Assembly: GCA_946902875.1 (NCBI GenBank) | Contig: OX336336.1 | Location: forward strand, 5,178,545-5,242,544 | Direction: 5' to 3' | DNA length: 64,000 nt | Origin: Nematopogon swammerdamellus | Lineage: Eukaryota > Arthropoda > Insecta > Lepidoptera > Adelidae | Shown: positions 40,978-50,700 of the stretch, one piece after another | How positions within the stretch are numbered: the first letter of the stretch is position 1 | Layout: each line of letters begins with the position of its first letter | Program-made: the position numbers and the translations under genes | Notes under the pieces: model-generated | Seen by the model: only the letters and a program-made list of their open reading frames with translations | What the model was told of the DNA's origin: nothing | The model's database searches: none

Positions 40978-41436
40978 CAGGGTGTCCCCGGACAGGTGTA
41001 GTTCCTTTGAGGAGGCTATTCTACACCTTGTAACAAAAGCACTGGTGAAAGAATTGTTTAAATATGTGCTTTCATTAAAATTTTAGGATTTCCTAACAAA
41101 CTAAATGCATATTACAATGTGTGGGCGCCTTTAGACCGCACGACTGTGAAACGCAAGGCGGAATGGCGCGGGTCGGGGCGCGAGCGGTACGCGGGCGGGG
41201 CGGGCTATCTGTTTGCGTTCACTCGCGTCGCGTCCGTCCGTACTCCCGCTGCCCGCTGCCCCGCGCCCCGCGCGCGCCCGATTAGAGCATTACAACATTA
41301 CACTACATTAATAACTTTAAAAAATTATATGTCCGCTACAGGTGTACCTAGAACCCTACTTCTCTTACTAATTATGTTTATTACAAGGCGTAGAATAGCC
41401 TCCTTAAAGGAACTACACCTGTCCGGGGACACCCTG
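40978..41436. mobile_element. TA-flanked MITE with a GC-rich interior
   Basis: The ends CAGGGTGTCCCCGGACAGGT and its exact complement are inverted, and pairing extends about 60 bases with mismatches (TAGTTCCTTTGAGGAGGCTA/TAGCCTCCTTAAAGGAACTA). TA flanks both ends, consistent with a Tc1/mariner-type target. The centre (41115-41290) is strikingly GC- and CpG-rich, unlike the AT-rich arms, and looks like captured DNA (inference). Confidence 0.8.
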
Positions 41437-42554
41437 TATACTTATATAGCAATAAAAATAGCGCTGGCCGCAGCTCTGTCTCAATAAACGTATTGAGAAG
41501 CCCATTGGAGCGAGTGGGACGGATAATGAGAAATTGCTAGCAGCGATGAATTGCTAATATTGAGAATAGCCCGGCCTGGCTGTACTGTACAGTACTTCGA
41601 TCGAAATTTTATTCAGTGTGGTTGTACCAACCCGGGTGGTTTAAACCCCACCGGCTATTCGGCTACACGTTGGCCGAATAACCGGTCGGTCGGTCAGAAT
41701 GCAATTTTAATTTGAGGTGTAAAAAAATTATATAACCGTCCTTCTCGAACCATCATAAAAGCGCTTCTATTATTCTAGACGCTAGACTATTCTGTACTTA
41801 TCTCGGTAGAAAAGGCCGTTGGGCATTAATCTTGACACGACACGGGGCAGACGGAAAGACGTGCGACACCCATTCCCAGCCGCTCCATATTCCGAGACTA
41901 GCAACTATCCGCAACTTCGCTCGCGGATTTGTTTGGTCTAAAGGGCCTGAAAGTGTGCTTAGCAATAATTTTAAGGTTAGTCTATATTCGGCCTGCATTT
42001 ATAAGAGTGTTTTTGTTTCCTTAAGGATACCTCAAAAAAATAAAATAAAATAAAAATAAAATAATCAAAATCAAATTCTAATTTATATAATAACTACAGT
42101 CTATCTATACTAATTTACAATAACTATTTTTATTGCGCTCGAATAAATGGACCAACGTCTATGCATTTTCTTCCAGTATACCTTTAGGGTATGATAACAT
42201 GCTAGGCGAGTGCCCAGTAAGTACACTCAATTATTTAACCTGCTGCGGTTAAACCCCGTCCATCTGTTATCTCTTAGTAAACATTTCTCATACACTTGAC
42301 AGGAGCTAACGGGAAGCTACATTTTAGCAGAAGGTGGCGAAAGCGATCCTTTATAAAATACATTCATTGTACCAGCTATAAAACTACACTTGATCCATAC
42401 TTCTATATGTAAATATCAGAAAATTTCAAAGGCATTTTAAACTTTGCGGGAGATCCATATCAAAGTCGTAATTAGTGATTGTCGAAAAATTTACCAAGTG
42501 ATCTCAAAATGTCTTCTTTATGTTAAAATATAAAAAAGTAATAATAATAACTGG
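41437..42554. other. Non-coding stretch
   Basis: A SINE-A core fragment in reverse lies at about 41597-41660 (CAGTGTGGTTGTACCAACCC). An (AAAAT)n/(AATC)n low-complexity run is at 42037-42075. No gene seen. Confidence 0.45.
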
Positions 42555-42790
42555 AGAAATAAACCTACCTAACAAACATTAAAATAACTATCAAAAGGGG
42601 CATTTTCAAATGTTCCTAGAACACTTGCTGCATTACCCCGCTGGATGGCAAGGCTTACCCTTTGAATGAAGTAGGCCCTTGATTGCCGGACGCCGCCAGT
42701 TGCGTCCACCAGCAGAGGCCCAAGCCTCTTCAAGAAGCTTTTGGCTTCACTGCTCCACGGACCGAGGGTTAAAATAAAAACCATGTCTAA
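42555..42790 (-). pseudogene. Retroelement-type ORF C-terminus, second copy
   Basis: Minus strand: LGPWSSEAKSFLKRLGPLL, VDATGGVRQSRAYFIQRVSL and AIQRGNAASVLGTFENAPFD, ending SYFNVC, stop at 42569. The same last residues as 20460-20955, but with the more usual VDATG segment, so this copy is closer to the family pattern. Only the final 70 codons remain. Confidence 0.65.
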
Positions 42791-43144
42791 TATCATTTGT
42801 GCCAATATAGGGTACGTAAAGATAGTGAATAAATTGTCACACAGTACTTACGTTTTTGGCAGTACTTGATTGCGTCAATATACAATTTTCGTATTATTAT
42901 TTTTAGCACAGATGGATCCTTTTACCATGTCATATGTTTTTGCAAAAACCACTGACCTCTCATTCTGTATGATTAAAAATATGGCACAATAGGTTTTGAA
43001 CAAAATAGGAATTTTTGACAAAACCTGCACTTGAACCATTCAGTCATTTAACTACACTGATCTATGTATTTATTTACTGCTTCCCGAGTTGAAACTTACC
43101 GCGAACTTCTAGAAACGTCTGTTTCCCTAATACACATTTTTATC

Positions 43145-43290
43145 GAAGGCGCGACATGAGTCTCCTATAGCCATCCATAAGGTGTCTAACGACGCCCATG
43201 GACATTCGGTCGTACGCGGGGTTGCGAATGCCATGCCGGCCTAACAGGTGCCTATTCACGACCCTGTTGAAGGACCCGAATTTTCACTTA
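43145..43290 (-). pseudogene. LINE ORF C-terminal relic ('SFKRRVNRHL' family)
   Basis: GACATGAGTCTCC, GGTGTCTAACGACGCCCATG, GACATTCGGTCGTACGCGGG and CCTAACAGGTGCCTATTCAC, the reverse of 45170-45420. Confidence 0.75.
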
Positions 43291-43946
43291 TTTTAACAGA
43301 TAAGCCAGCGTCCGTTGATTTATATTACCATTCAGAGATCTGTCAGTTTCTATTAGTGAAATGTGCAGTTTTCTAGTTTATCCGTAATAAATAGACAACC
43401 GTTGCGATTTATACTAGTCGAGAAGGGAAGATGAACCTATTCACAATGCGTTAGGAGGTAGGTAGCGACGTCGGATCGTGATTCCCGTACACGACGCCGC
43501 CTTTGTCCCCTGCGGGTTGACGGCGGGGCGTGGCTTTCAGTTGCTCGGTCGCTGAAGGCGGCGGGGCGTGTTGTTAGCACGCCTTTCAAATCGAGTGATC
43601 TATGTTTAGTCGAGAGTCGAGATAATGTCCACGCAGGGTAAATACCTCGTTAGACTTACTGCGTTGGTCTCATTGGAAGATTGGAATTGTTTAGTTCTTA
43701 TTATTGAATGGCATCTACATAATATTTACTTTGCATGAGCGAGATAGTATTTTTTTTTAACCTGACATGATTTTATTTCTGGTTAATAATGCTCAGGAAA
43801 AAAATCTGAAAGCTTTTCGTAATACAAGTAGGTACAGGAATTTATACTAAAATGTTTATTTATGAATTCGTATTTTTTTTTATTTTCATAATATTATAAT
43901 TAAAATAATAAATGGTAATAATATCATACATTGTACAATGTACTAT
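43291..43946. other. Non-coding stretch with GC-rich patch
   Basis: 43470-43590 is GC-rich with GCGGGGCGTG occurring twice (43525 and 43561 regions). No gene recognised. Confidence 0.4.
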
Positions 43947-44395
43947 TTCTTTTTTTTTTTATGGAAACTGACCATGTTGGATACATCACATACAACATCC
44001 GTGATGTCAGCCCATAACACCGGGTGAACTAGGTGCCATGTCAGTGCTTCCCTTCATTTCGCGCCGGCTACACTGAACTGGACGGAAAACACGAACTATT
44101 TACATAGCCGTTTCGACCGACGTTTCGGTCAGTGCGGTGGTGGTATCAACCCGGCCGGGATAAACCCTACCACCTAGTAAGGTAAGAAGGGAAGGGAACC
44201 ACAGTTTTACGTGGAATCCGAAACACAGTCAGCCTCCAACGGTCCAGCGGTCACCCATCCAAGCACACTGACCGCACCATTGAGTTACCGGGGTTGACGA
44301 ATTTCCTTATCCCTTAGTCGACTTTTACGACATGCGACGGGGAGAGATGGTGTGGGGCTATTCTTTTTAAGTACCGACCCCACACGGTACAAATG
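43947..44395 (-). mobile_element. SINE-A composite: tail, core, tRNA/5S head and leader module
   Basis: In reverse: tail and core (43960-44185), box-B region, a shortened 5S-like block, CACCATTGAGTTACCGGGGT (box A side), then without a gap CCTTATCCCTTAGTCGACTT and GGGGCTATTC...GACCCCACACGGTAC, the leader module. The same order is found at 45634-46105, so leader + head + core + tail occur as one unit at two loci. Confidence 0.85.
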
Positions 44396-45169
44396 TATCT
44401 TCAATCTACGCCTATACTCCCTACACTCATGTTTATTAACTCGCACGTGTTGCTGTAGGTGCTATTTGCTATACGCAACCCAAACAATACCAATGCGGCT
44501 TCCATTGGCGGGAACATCGTTTAATTTTCACATTGCCTCACCTCACATTTCACTGAGGGGGGGGGGGGGGGGGGGCCCCCTCCCCCCTCTTCCCCTCTTT
44601 CCTCTTTCGATCTCATTCACTATAGAGCCCTTTACAGCCGAACGCAAAGTCCTCCTAAAATGGAACTTTATGGAAATTGGACACTGGAACGAATGATCTT
44701 CGTGAAGCGTAGGTATGGGTTTAAGGGGCTGCTTACTTTTGGGTCTGATTTAGCAGTTGACATTGATTGCAGGCCGTTCTTATTTATAGCTTTTGATCGT
44801 TTTAATGGTTGCGCAAGACAATTTATACTCACTATATTAAAGTGTAGTTTTTAACCCCCGCCCCGACCCAAGGGGGATGTCATAAGTTTGACGCATCCTT
44901 CTGTCTGTCTGTCTGCGTGCGTGTGTCGTAGCTCACAAACGGATGCCCCGATTTGGATTCGGTTTTTTATTAGAAGGCTGGTTTAACGGGGATGGTTCTT
45001 AACTATGTTTGTAATAAGGTAATCAAAAAATTATGTCACTTAAAAAGCTTGAAATAAAAGTTAAATTACAAATTTGAGAAACCCAGCTGCTCGGTTATTT
45101 ACTTAGTGCCTCATTGTTTTTCAAACTTCTACACTTCTGCTTTACTATGGCAACATTGAGGTGGAATTT
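44396..45169. other. Non-coding stretch with a long G-run
   Basis: A run of about 21 G followed by C-rich tracts lies at 44558-44595. Otherwise no gene or known repeat; 44880-44935 has a (CTGT)n tract. Confidence 0.45.
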
Positions 45170-45420
45170 GTCTCTTTGTTCGGCGCCCTAAGTGTGCCTA
45201 AGGGCGACCTTTCCTCCACAGAACTGGTAAATTCTGGAACGCTCTCCCTGCCCAGACTTTCCCCCCAAGCACGGTCTCGGGTCCTTCAAGAGAGGCGTGA
45301 ATAGGCACCTGTCAGGCCGGCATGGCATTCGCAACCCCCGCGTACGTCTGAATGTCCATGGGCGTCGTTAGACACCTTTTGGGTGGCTCGACGGCACATG
45401 TCACGCTTTCTATAAAAAAA
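45170..45420 (+). pseudogene. LINE ORF C-terminal fragment ('SFKRRVNRHL' family), best copy
   Basis: RTGKFWNALPAQTFPPS in one frame and, after a 1-2 base shift, SFKRGVNRHLSGRHGIRNP, RVRLNVHGRR and a stop. This is the clearest of five copies and shows that the family is the end of a non-LTR reverse-transcriptase ORF ('WNxLP...FKxRVNxxL'). The clade is uncertain. Confidence 0.75.
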
Positions 45421-45633
45421 TCACTTTAAAGCGCGTCATTGAGCAGTTTAAATAACCTGTTGTACAATTTTAATAACTCAATATTTTGAACTTAGCGAAT
45501 GACTGGCACATAGTGCCTATCTAACTTCCACTTGATTTATCTATAATTTAGTATTTATACATGGCGCAGAAACCTTGAACAATCACATAAAGTATAGGAT
45601 AAAAAAAAATCTTTATTGCACACAATTTTTTGT

Positions 45634-46105
45634 ACCGTGTGGGGTCGGTACTTAAAAAGAATAGCCCCACTGCATCTCTCCCCGTCTCATGTCGTAAAAG
45701 TCGACTAAGGGATAAGAAAATTCGTCAGCCTCGGTAGCTCAGTGGCGCGGTTGGTTAGTCAACTGTTATTAAGCAACGCTGAGCGCGGTCAGTGATTGGA
45801 TGGGTGACCGCTCGACCGTTGGAGGCTGACCGTGGTTCGGATTCCACGTTAAACTGTAGGTCCCTTCCCTTCTTACCTTACTAGGTGGTAGGGTTTATCC
45901 CGGCCGGGTTGGTACCACCGCACTGAACGAAACATCGGTCGAAACGGCTATGTAAATAGTTCGTGTTTTCCGTCCAGTTTAGTGTAGCCGACATGAAATG
46001 AAGGGAAGCACTGACATGGCACCTAGTTCACCCTGTGTTATGGGCTGACATCACGGATGTTGTAGGTGATGTAGCCAACCGTGTCAGGTTCCATAAAAAA
46101 AATAA
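45634..46105 (+). mobile_element. SINE-A composite, complete reference copy
   Basis: Parts in order: leader module 45634-45720 (GTGTGGGGTCGGTAC to CGACTAAGGGATAAG); tRNA-like box A TAGCTCAGTGG at 45735-45745; 5S-rRNA-like block 45769-45811 (TTAAGCAACGCTGAGCGCGG, TTGGATGGGTGACCGC); box-B-like GGTTCGGATTCC at 45834-45845; core 45878-45930; tail 45960-46095; A-rich end. The A to B spacing is about 100 bases, too long for a tRNA, because the 5S block sits between. The 5S identity is by comparison with conserved insect 5S rRNA (established knowledge). Confidence 0.9.
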
Positions 46106-46155
46106 AAAAAACAAAATATTGAAAGAAGAACATTACAGTGAAACAAGAAATACAG

Positions 46156-46205
46156 GCGTGCGCAAAGGCAGATTTATCACTGCAAGTGATTTCTTCCATC
46201 CACTT
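46156..46205 (-). mobile_element. LINE 3' tail fragment ('AAGTCCGCCTTTG' family)
   Basis: GCGCAAAGGCAGATTTATCA and TGATTTCTTCCATC resemble 59915-59975. Confidence 0.5.
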
Positions 46206-46557
46206 GAAAAAACACTTACACATAATACGCTCCTGAGATTGAAATAACATCACACAGCTTTTATGGCCACTCCGGATGGTTGAATCCGTCAACCTTTAGG
46301 TGATGATGAAAAAAATACAGTCGAATTGAGAACCTCCTCCTTTTTATTTTGAAGTCGGTCAATAAAATTATATAAAAAACAGCATGGGCAGTGTGCAAGC
46401 AAAGAAAAATCTCAGCCATCTTGTTGAAAATTCATTACTTACCTCCATTCTATAACAACAACCGAGGTACGAATGTCCTCTCAGTGACCATAAAAGCTGT
46501 GTGATGTTATTTCAATCTCAGGAGCGTATTATGTGTAAGTGTTTTTTCAAGTACGTT
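46199..46557. repeat. Inverted repeat, 68-bp arms around 220 bp
   Basis: CACTTGAAAAAACACTTACA...CACACAGCTTTTATGG at the left and the near-exact complement at 46490-46557. The interior holds GAGAACCTCCTCCTTTTT, a repeat motif common in moths. Probably a MITE or an inverted duplication. Confidence 0.75.
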
Positions 46558-46683
46558 GCTCTAATTAAGAGACTGTGGAAATTGTAAAGAACATCCTTCT
46601 ACATAAACTGAGTGAGGGTCTTGTATTTTTACATAAGTACGGCGAAGCCAAAAGGAGGGTATTTTTTTGAATTTGTGGGTTTT

Positions 46684-46732
46684 TAGGGTTCCGTATCCGG
46701 TACGGGACCCTATTACTAAGCCTACGCCTTCT

Positions 46733-46763
<31 letters not shown>

Positions 46764-47014
46764 CGAGGGCTGTATCTCTTGAACCGTAATAGGTAACCCG
46801 TTAAAATTTTCACAGAACATGTTTTATTATTGCCGATATAATAAAAAGTAAAATAAGAAAAAGTAAAAAATTCACGGGGGTTCCGATAGAAGAAACCAAA
46901 AAGTGTATGCGCGCGCGCCATATACCGAAAACAGTATGAAGCAGCGCTGACCATGGCATGGCGATACGGAACCCTCGGTTCACGAGTTCGACTGGCACTT
47001 GGCCGGTTTTTTTT
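46684..47014 (+). repeat. 'GTTCCGTA' repeat, full length
   Basis: TAGGGTTCCGTATCCGGTAC, (CTGT)n/(CCGT)n, ATCTCTTGAACCGTAATAGG, CGATATAATAAA, GTGTATGCGCGCGCGCCAT, GATACGGAACCCTCGG, CACTTGGCCGG and a T-tract. The right end joins a leader-module fragment in reverse (AAGTACCGGCCCCACACGG, 47014-47042). Confidence 0.85.
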
Positions 47015-47042
47015 AAGTACCGGCCCCACACGGTATACGGTA

Positions 47043-48837
47043 CGGTTTCAGTATAAAATATGTTAATACAAACTCATAATCGAGCCTCCGATATCATAAA
47101 ACGATTTGATGCTGTCGATATGAGTTTCATTTGCATTTTCATTGGGCGTTATGGTCGCCTATTTTGAGTATGGGTCCTCGTTTCGCTTCGACGCACCTGA
47201 CTCTGGTATCGAATGTCGGTGGAACGGACAAGAGGTCGCGATAGAGAATGAGCTGGTGATGCCGCTGTATTCTGATGCTGTTTACATGACATAGCATGTC
47301 ATCATTCTGCGATTATTATAATTATAATGTACTTATACTTTAACGTACCGTTCTAAAACGAATGCTTTTGGGCGTCGTCGGCTCAACAATCCATGCTGAC
47401 GGCGCCAAGTGTCTCGCGTATCAATAAAAAAAAAAATATATATATATACAATTTTGTTTTATACATAGAACTTCCTTGAACGTTCTCTATCCATTAGGGC
47501 CTCTGGGCCCCAAGGGTAGAAGATAAAGTACTATGGGGCTGGTATTAAAAATATACATTAAATTTTTTTACTAAATATTTTTTAAACATTATGTTATATG
47601 CAGGGAAGGTTTTTGATTAATTTATTTAATTTTACTTAGCACTGCAATAAATTTAAATTTGTTTATTTATAATTCAAAATTTGTTTACCTTACATAAATA
47701 GGTAATCTGAGCATCTGGAAATAAACTTTTTACATGTGATTTGAAATTGTAGATAGTAATTTCATGATAATAAGGAATTCGGTTTTTCTATTTCTTTATT
47801 CTTTATTTATCATCCATATACAGTACACTGCACTTGGATTAGTCATATTTTAAAATTTTACATATATGTAGAATTTTGCCAGTTCGATATCACAGCGAAA
47901 ATTTAAGTCAAGTAAAATAAAGTTTCTTTGCCAGTTCTTGCAAAGAAACTTTACTTTACTTGACTTTAAATTTTCTTACAATTTCTCTGTATTAGGTATC
48001 AATGTTTAAACATTTATTGGTTAAGTATCAAACTTTATAGTATATTACTGTGATAATATTAATTTGCATATATTATCATACATAGCTTAAAACTAAATAA
48101 AATATTTCGATCCACAAAATGTGGTTCGTACAAAATCAACAAGTTCCAATATCAATAGATACCAATAACAATACCAAGGTTGCGGTCGAGCACTCGTTTT
48201 TTTTATTAATATAGCTTTATTGAATATCAAAATATTTGCTTTCATGATATCTCGTATCTATCTGAAAGTAATATCGTCCGTGACTCGCTAGCATGTAGGT
48301 AAGTATAAATGCGCAAATGTATTCCATTTCCACTTATAACTCCGACCGCGTCGCGACCCATATTTAATAAATATTATTAAAAAATCAAATATAACTGAGG
48401 GAAAAAGCGGTCGCAGTATAAAACATATTTTACTGTCGCAGGGAATTGCGAGGTCGCATGGAAAATTCCGCGCAGATTATTTAACCACATTTAAAAATAT
48501 ATATATTTGCAAGTTGCAATATGTACAATATCGCAAACAGAAAAGTATAGTACGATATTTTTTGAAACAATATTTAACAAAACATCATTGCACTTTTGCA
48601 TGCATTGTGCATTTACAATAATTTTACCGATATAAATTACCGAGGTTTCTAATTTAGTTAAATATCGCTATAGTTAGTTTGCAACGATAACAGTGATGGC
48701 AGAAAAAAACACGCGGTTCTGCGTTTATTTAATACGAAAATTATCATATTGTGGCATCTCTGACTTGTGTTTCAAAGTCTTTATTCAAACATTAAATAAT
48801 ATAAAATTTTAAAATGTAGGTGCAAGGGCTGGAAGAC
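47043..48837. other. Non-coding stretch with a hairpin and a 57-codon frame
   Basis: AT-rich DNA. A small open frame at 47120-47291 is discussed as a finding. A hairpin is at 47897-47975. No other feature recognised. Confidence 0.4.
47897..47975. repeat. Hairpin with 35-base arms
   Basis: GAAAATTTAAGTCAAGTAAA...AAGTTTCTTTGC, an 8-base loop, then the complement with one mismatch and one extra base. Confidence 0.8.
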
Positions 48838-49227
48838 GTCTTTTTTTTTTTTATGGGAACTGACACGGTTGGCTACATCGCCTACAACGTCCGTGATGTC
48901 AGCTCATAACACCGGGTGAACTAGGTGCCATGTCAGTGCTTCCCCCTTTGATCGTGCCGGCTACACTGAAATGGTCGGAAAACACAAACTATTTACATAG
49001 CCGTTTCGACCGACGTTTCATTCAGTGCGGTGGTACCAACCCGGGCGAGTTAAACCCTACCACCAAGTAAGATTAGGAGGGAAGGGACCTACAGTTTTAC
49101 GAGGAATCCGAACCTCGGTCAGCCTCCAACGGTCAGCGGTCACCCATCCAAGTACTGACCGCACCTAGCGTTGATTAACATTCAATAGCGACAGTTGACT
49201 GTCTGCACCACTGAGCTATCGAGGCTG
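48838..49227 (-). mobile_element. SINE-A, full length, 'CCCCCTTTGATCG' tail variant
   Basis: T-tract, GGGAACTGACACGGTTGGC, the tail variant TTCCCCCTTTGATCGTGCC, core, TCCGAACCTCGGTCAGCC (box B side), 5S-like block and CACCACTGAGCTATCGAGGC. The copy at 57253-57636 shares the same variant bases in tail and head (GCGACAGTTGACTGT), so these two form a subfamily. Confidence 0.9.
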
Positions 49228-50518
49228 ACGAGTCTTCTACCTTGTGTGATCGCAACCCAGCTCGCTCCTTTTAATATTTAATTGTTTAGTTTTTGTTTTA
49301 TTATATTTAGTTATGGTAATGAATTTTGATGAAAGTGAATTTAAGTTTTGTTGAATAAGGAATAAAAAAAATTATTATCTCTTTAAATTTTTTAAATAAA
49401 TTGTGTTTCCGCGGAATTTTCCAGCTCCTCTTCGACACGACTTTAATATACCGAGACATAGAGCAGTAGTCGACCCCCTCCGCCCACCGCGCCGCAGCTT
49501 GACGCAAATTAAAAGGAATGGAGAATTAAAAAAAACTTCTCTTCTTCCCGCTACAAAGAGCTCTATTATTTATGGTTTCTTTTATAATTAACCGGCCACC
49601 GAAGCAGGAGCGATGCAACATTGTTCTTGCTGTGGTATCGGAATTGGCTGAGTTTCAAGATTAAACATTCCTAAGTACTATGTTATTAAGAAAGTGTTAC
49701 GCTACGTTCTGTTCAATAAAATTGTTCTAGCGAGGAAGAACGGTATTATCTCAATTCAAATAATTAATATTTTATTTTGGCATCACGAATCACTACTTAC
49801 TATTTTTATGTTAGTTATTGACGAATCGACCTGTATAATATCATCTCTAGATCAATGCGCTTAATGTTTCATTATAGTATAGATTAATTCTCAGGTTGAT
49901 ACACAATTTTTGAAATGTAACATGCGTTGAATAAGTTGGGATAAGTTGCAAGAACATAATACTTACAAATAACTAGTGTACGTACAGCGCGCAGCCGAGA
50001 GAGTAAATTTTTTATCTGAAACTTTTCGAATTTTGCCCCGAAAAGTTGTTCCGTCACAATGCTAGAATATCCTGAACTCTATCTGCTCAAAGTTGGTCTT
50101 AAGCCGCGTCTCCTTCGAATGGTTTTTTTTTTCGAAACATTACACAGAAATATCGAAACATTGGGGCGTGGCCATAAGCATTTGTGTGGAAACAAATGTT
50201 TTTGTGTGAAGTTTCTTGTGTAATAAACATCAGGGGAAAAAAAACGAAAAAACATTCGCAGGAGACGCGGCTTTACAATTCAACCTGAATACAAGTCTAG
50301 AACTGCTAAATTATGGTATTTTTAGTAAATTACGCTCCGGCTTTTTTGCTACTGGCATATTTAATAGAATTTTTGTATTACAATATCATTTGAAATCCTG
50401 TTATTCGACGTTTCTCAACATAGAACGAGGCTTCGGTGCGAAAATATTTTTCAGTTTCAAGAAATATTTTATCTTTCAGCTGAAGCAGATTTAAATGAAT
50501 TGTCTTACTCAGTTTTTA
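49228..50518. other. Non-coding stretch, nothing recognised
   Basis: AT-rich; no gene. Confidence 0.45.
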
Positions 50519-50700
50519 TTGTTCCGTACCATAAGGGAAAAAAAAACGGAACCGTTATAAGATCACTCCGGTGTCCGTCCGTCTGTCACAGAGGTTTTTC
50601 TCGAAAACTAAGTAACGTAGAAACTTGAAATTTGGGATAATGATAGATCTTGATGACGCGCACATATATCGCTTAAAAACTAGAAAACAATTTATTTTAT
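50519..50700 (+). repeat. 'GTTCCGTA' repeat, left half
   Basis: GTTCCGTACCATAAGGG, ACGGAACCGTTATAAGATCA, CACAGAGGTTTTTCTCGAAA. Matches the left half of 23958-24343. Confidence 0.75.

Noticed and set aside
45769..45811. A 5S rRNA gene
   Set aside because: Only about 43 bases of the 3' half are present, always within SINE-A; the 5' half and ends of 5S rRNA are missing.
45727..45850. Functional tRNA genes suggested by A and B boxes here and at 6983 and 26717
   Set aside because: The boxes belong to SINE heads; no cloverleaf with a paired acceptor stem can be drawn, and the sequence runs into the SINE core.
46565..47029. 154-codon frame on the minus strand (and a similar one at 60816-61124)
   Set aside because: Both are antisense readings of GTTCCGTA repeats, including the (CTGT)n tract read as Arg/Thr/Asp/Gln runs.
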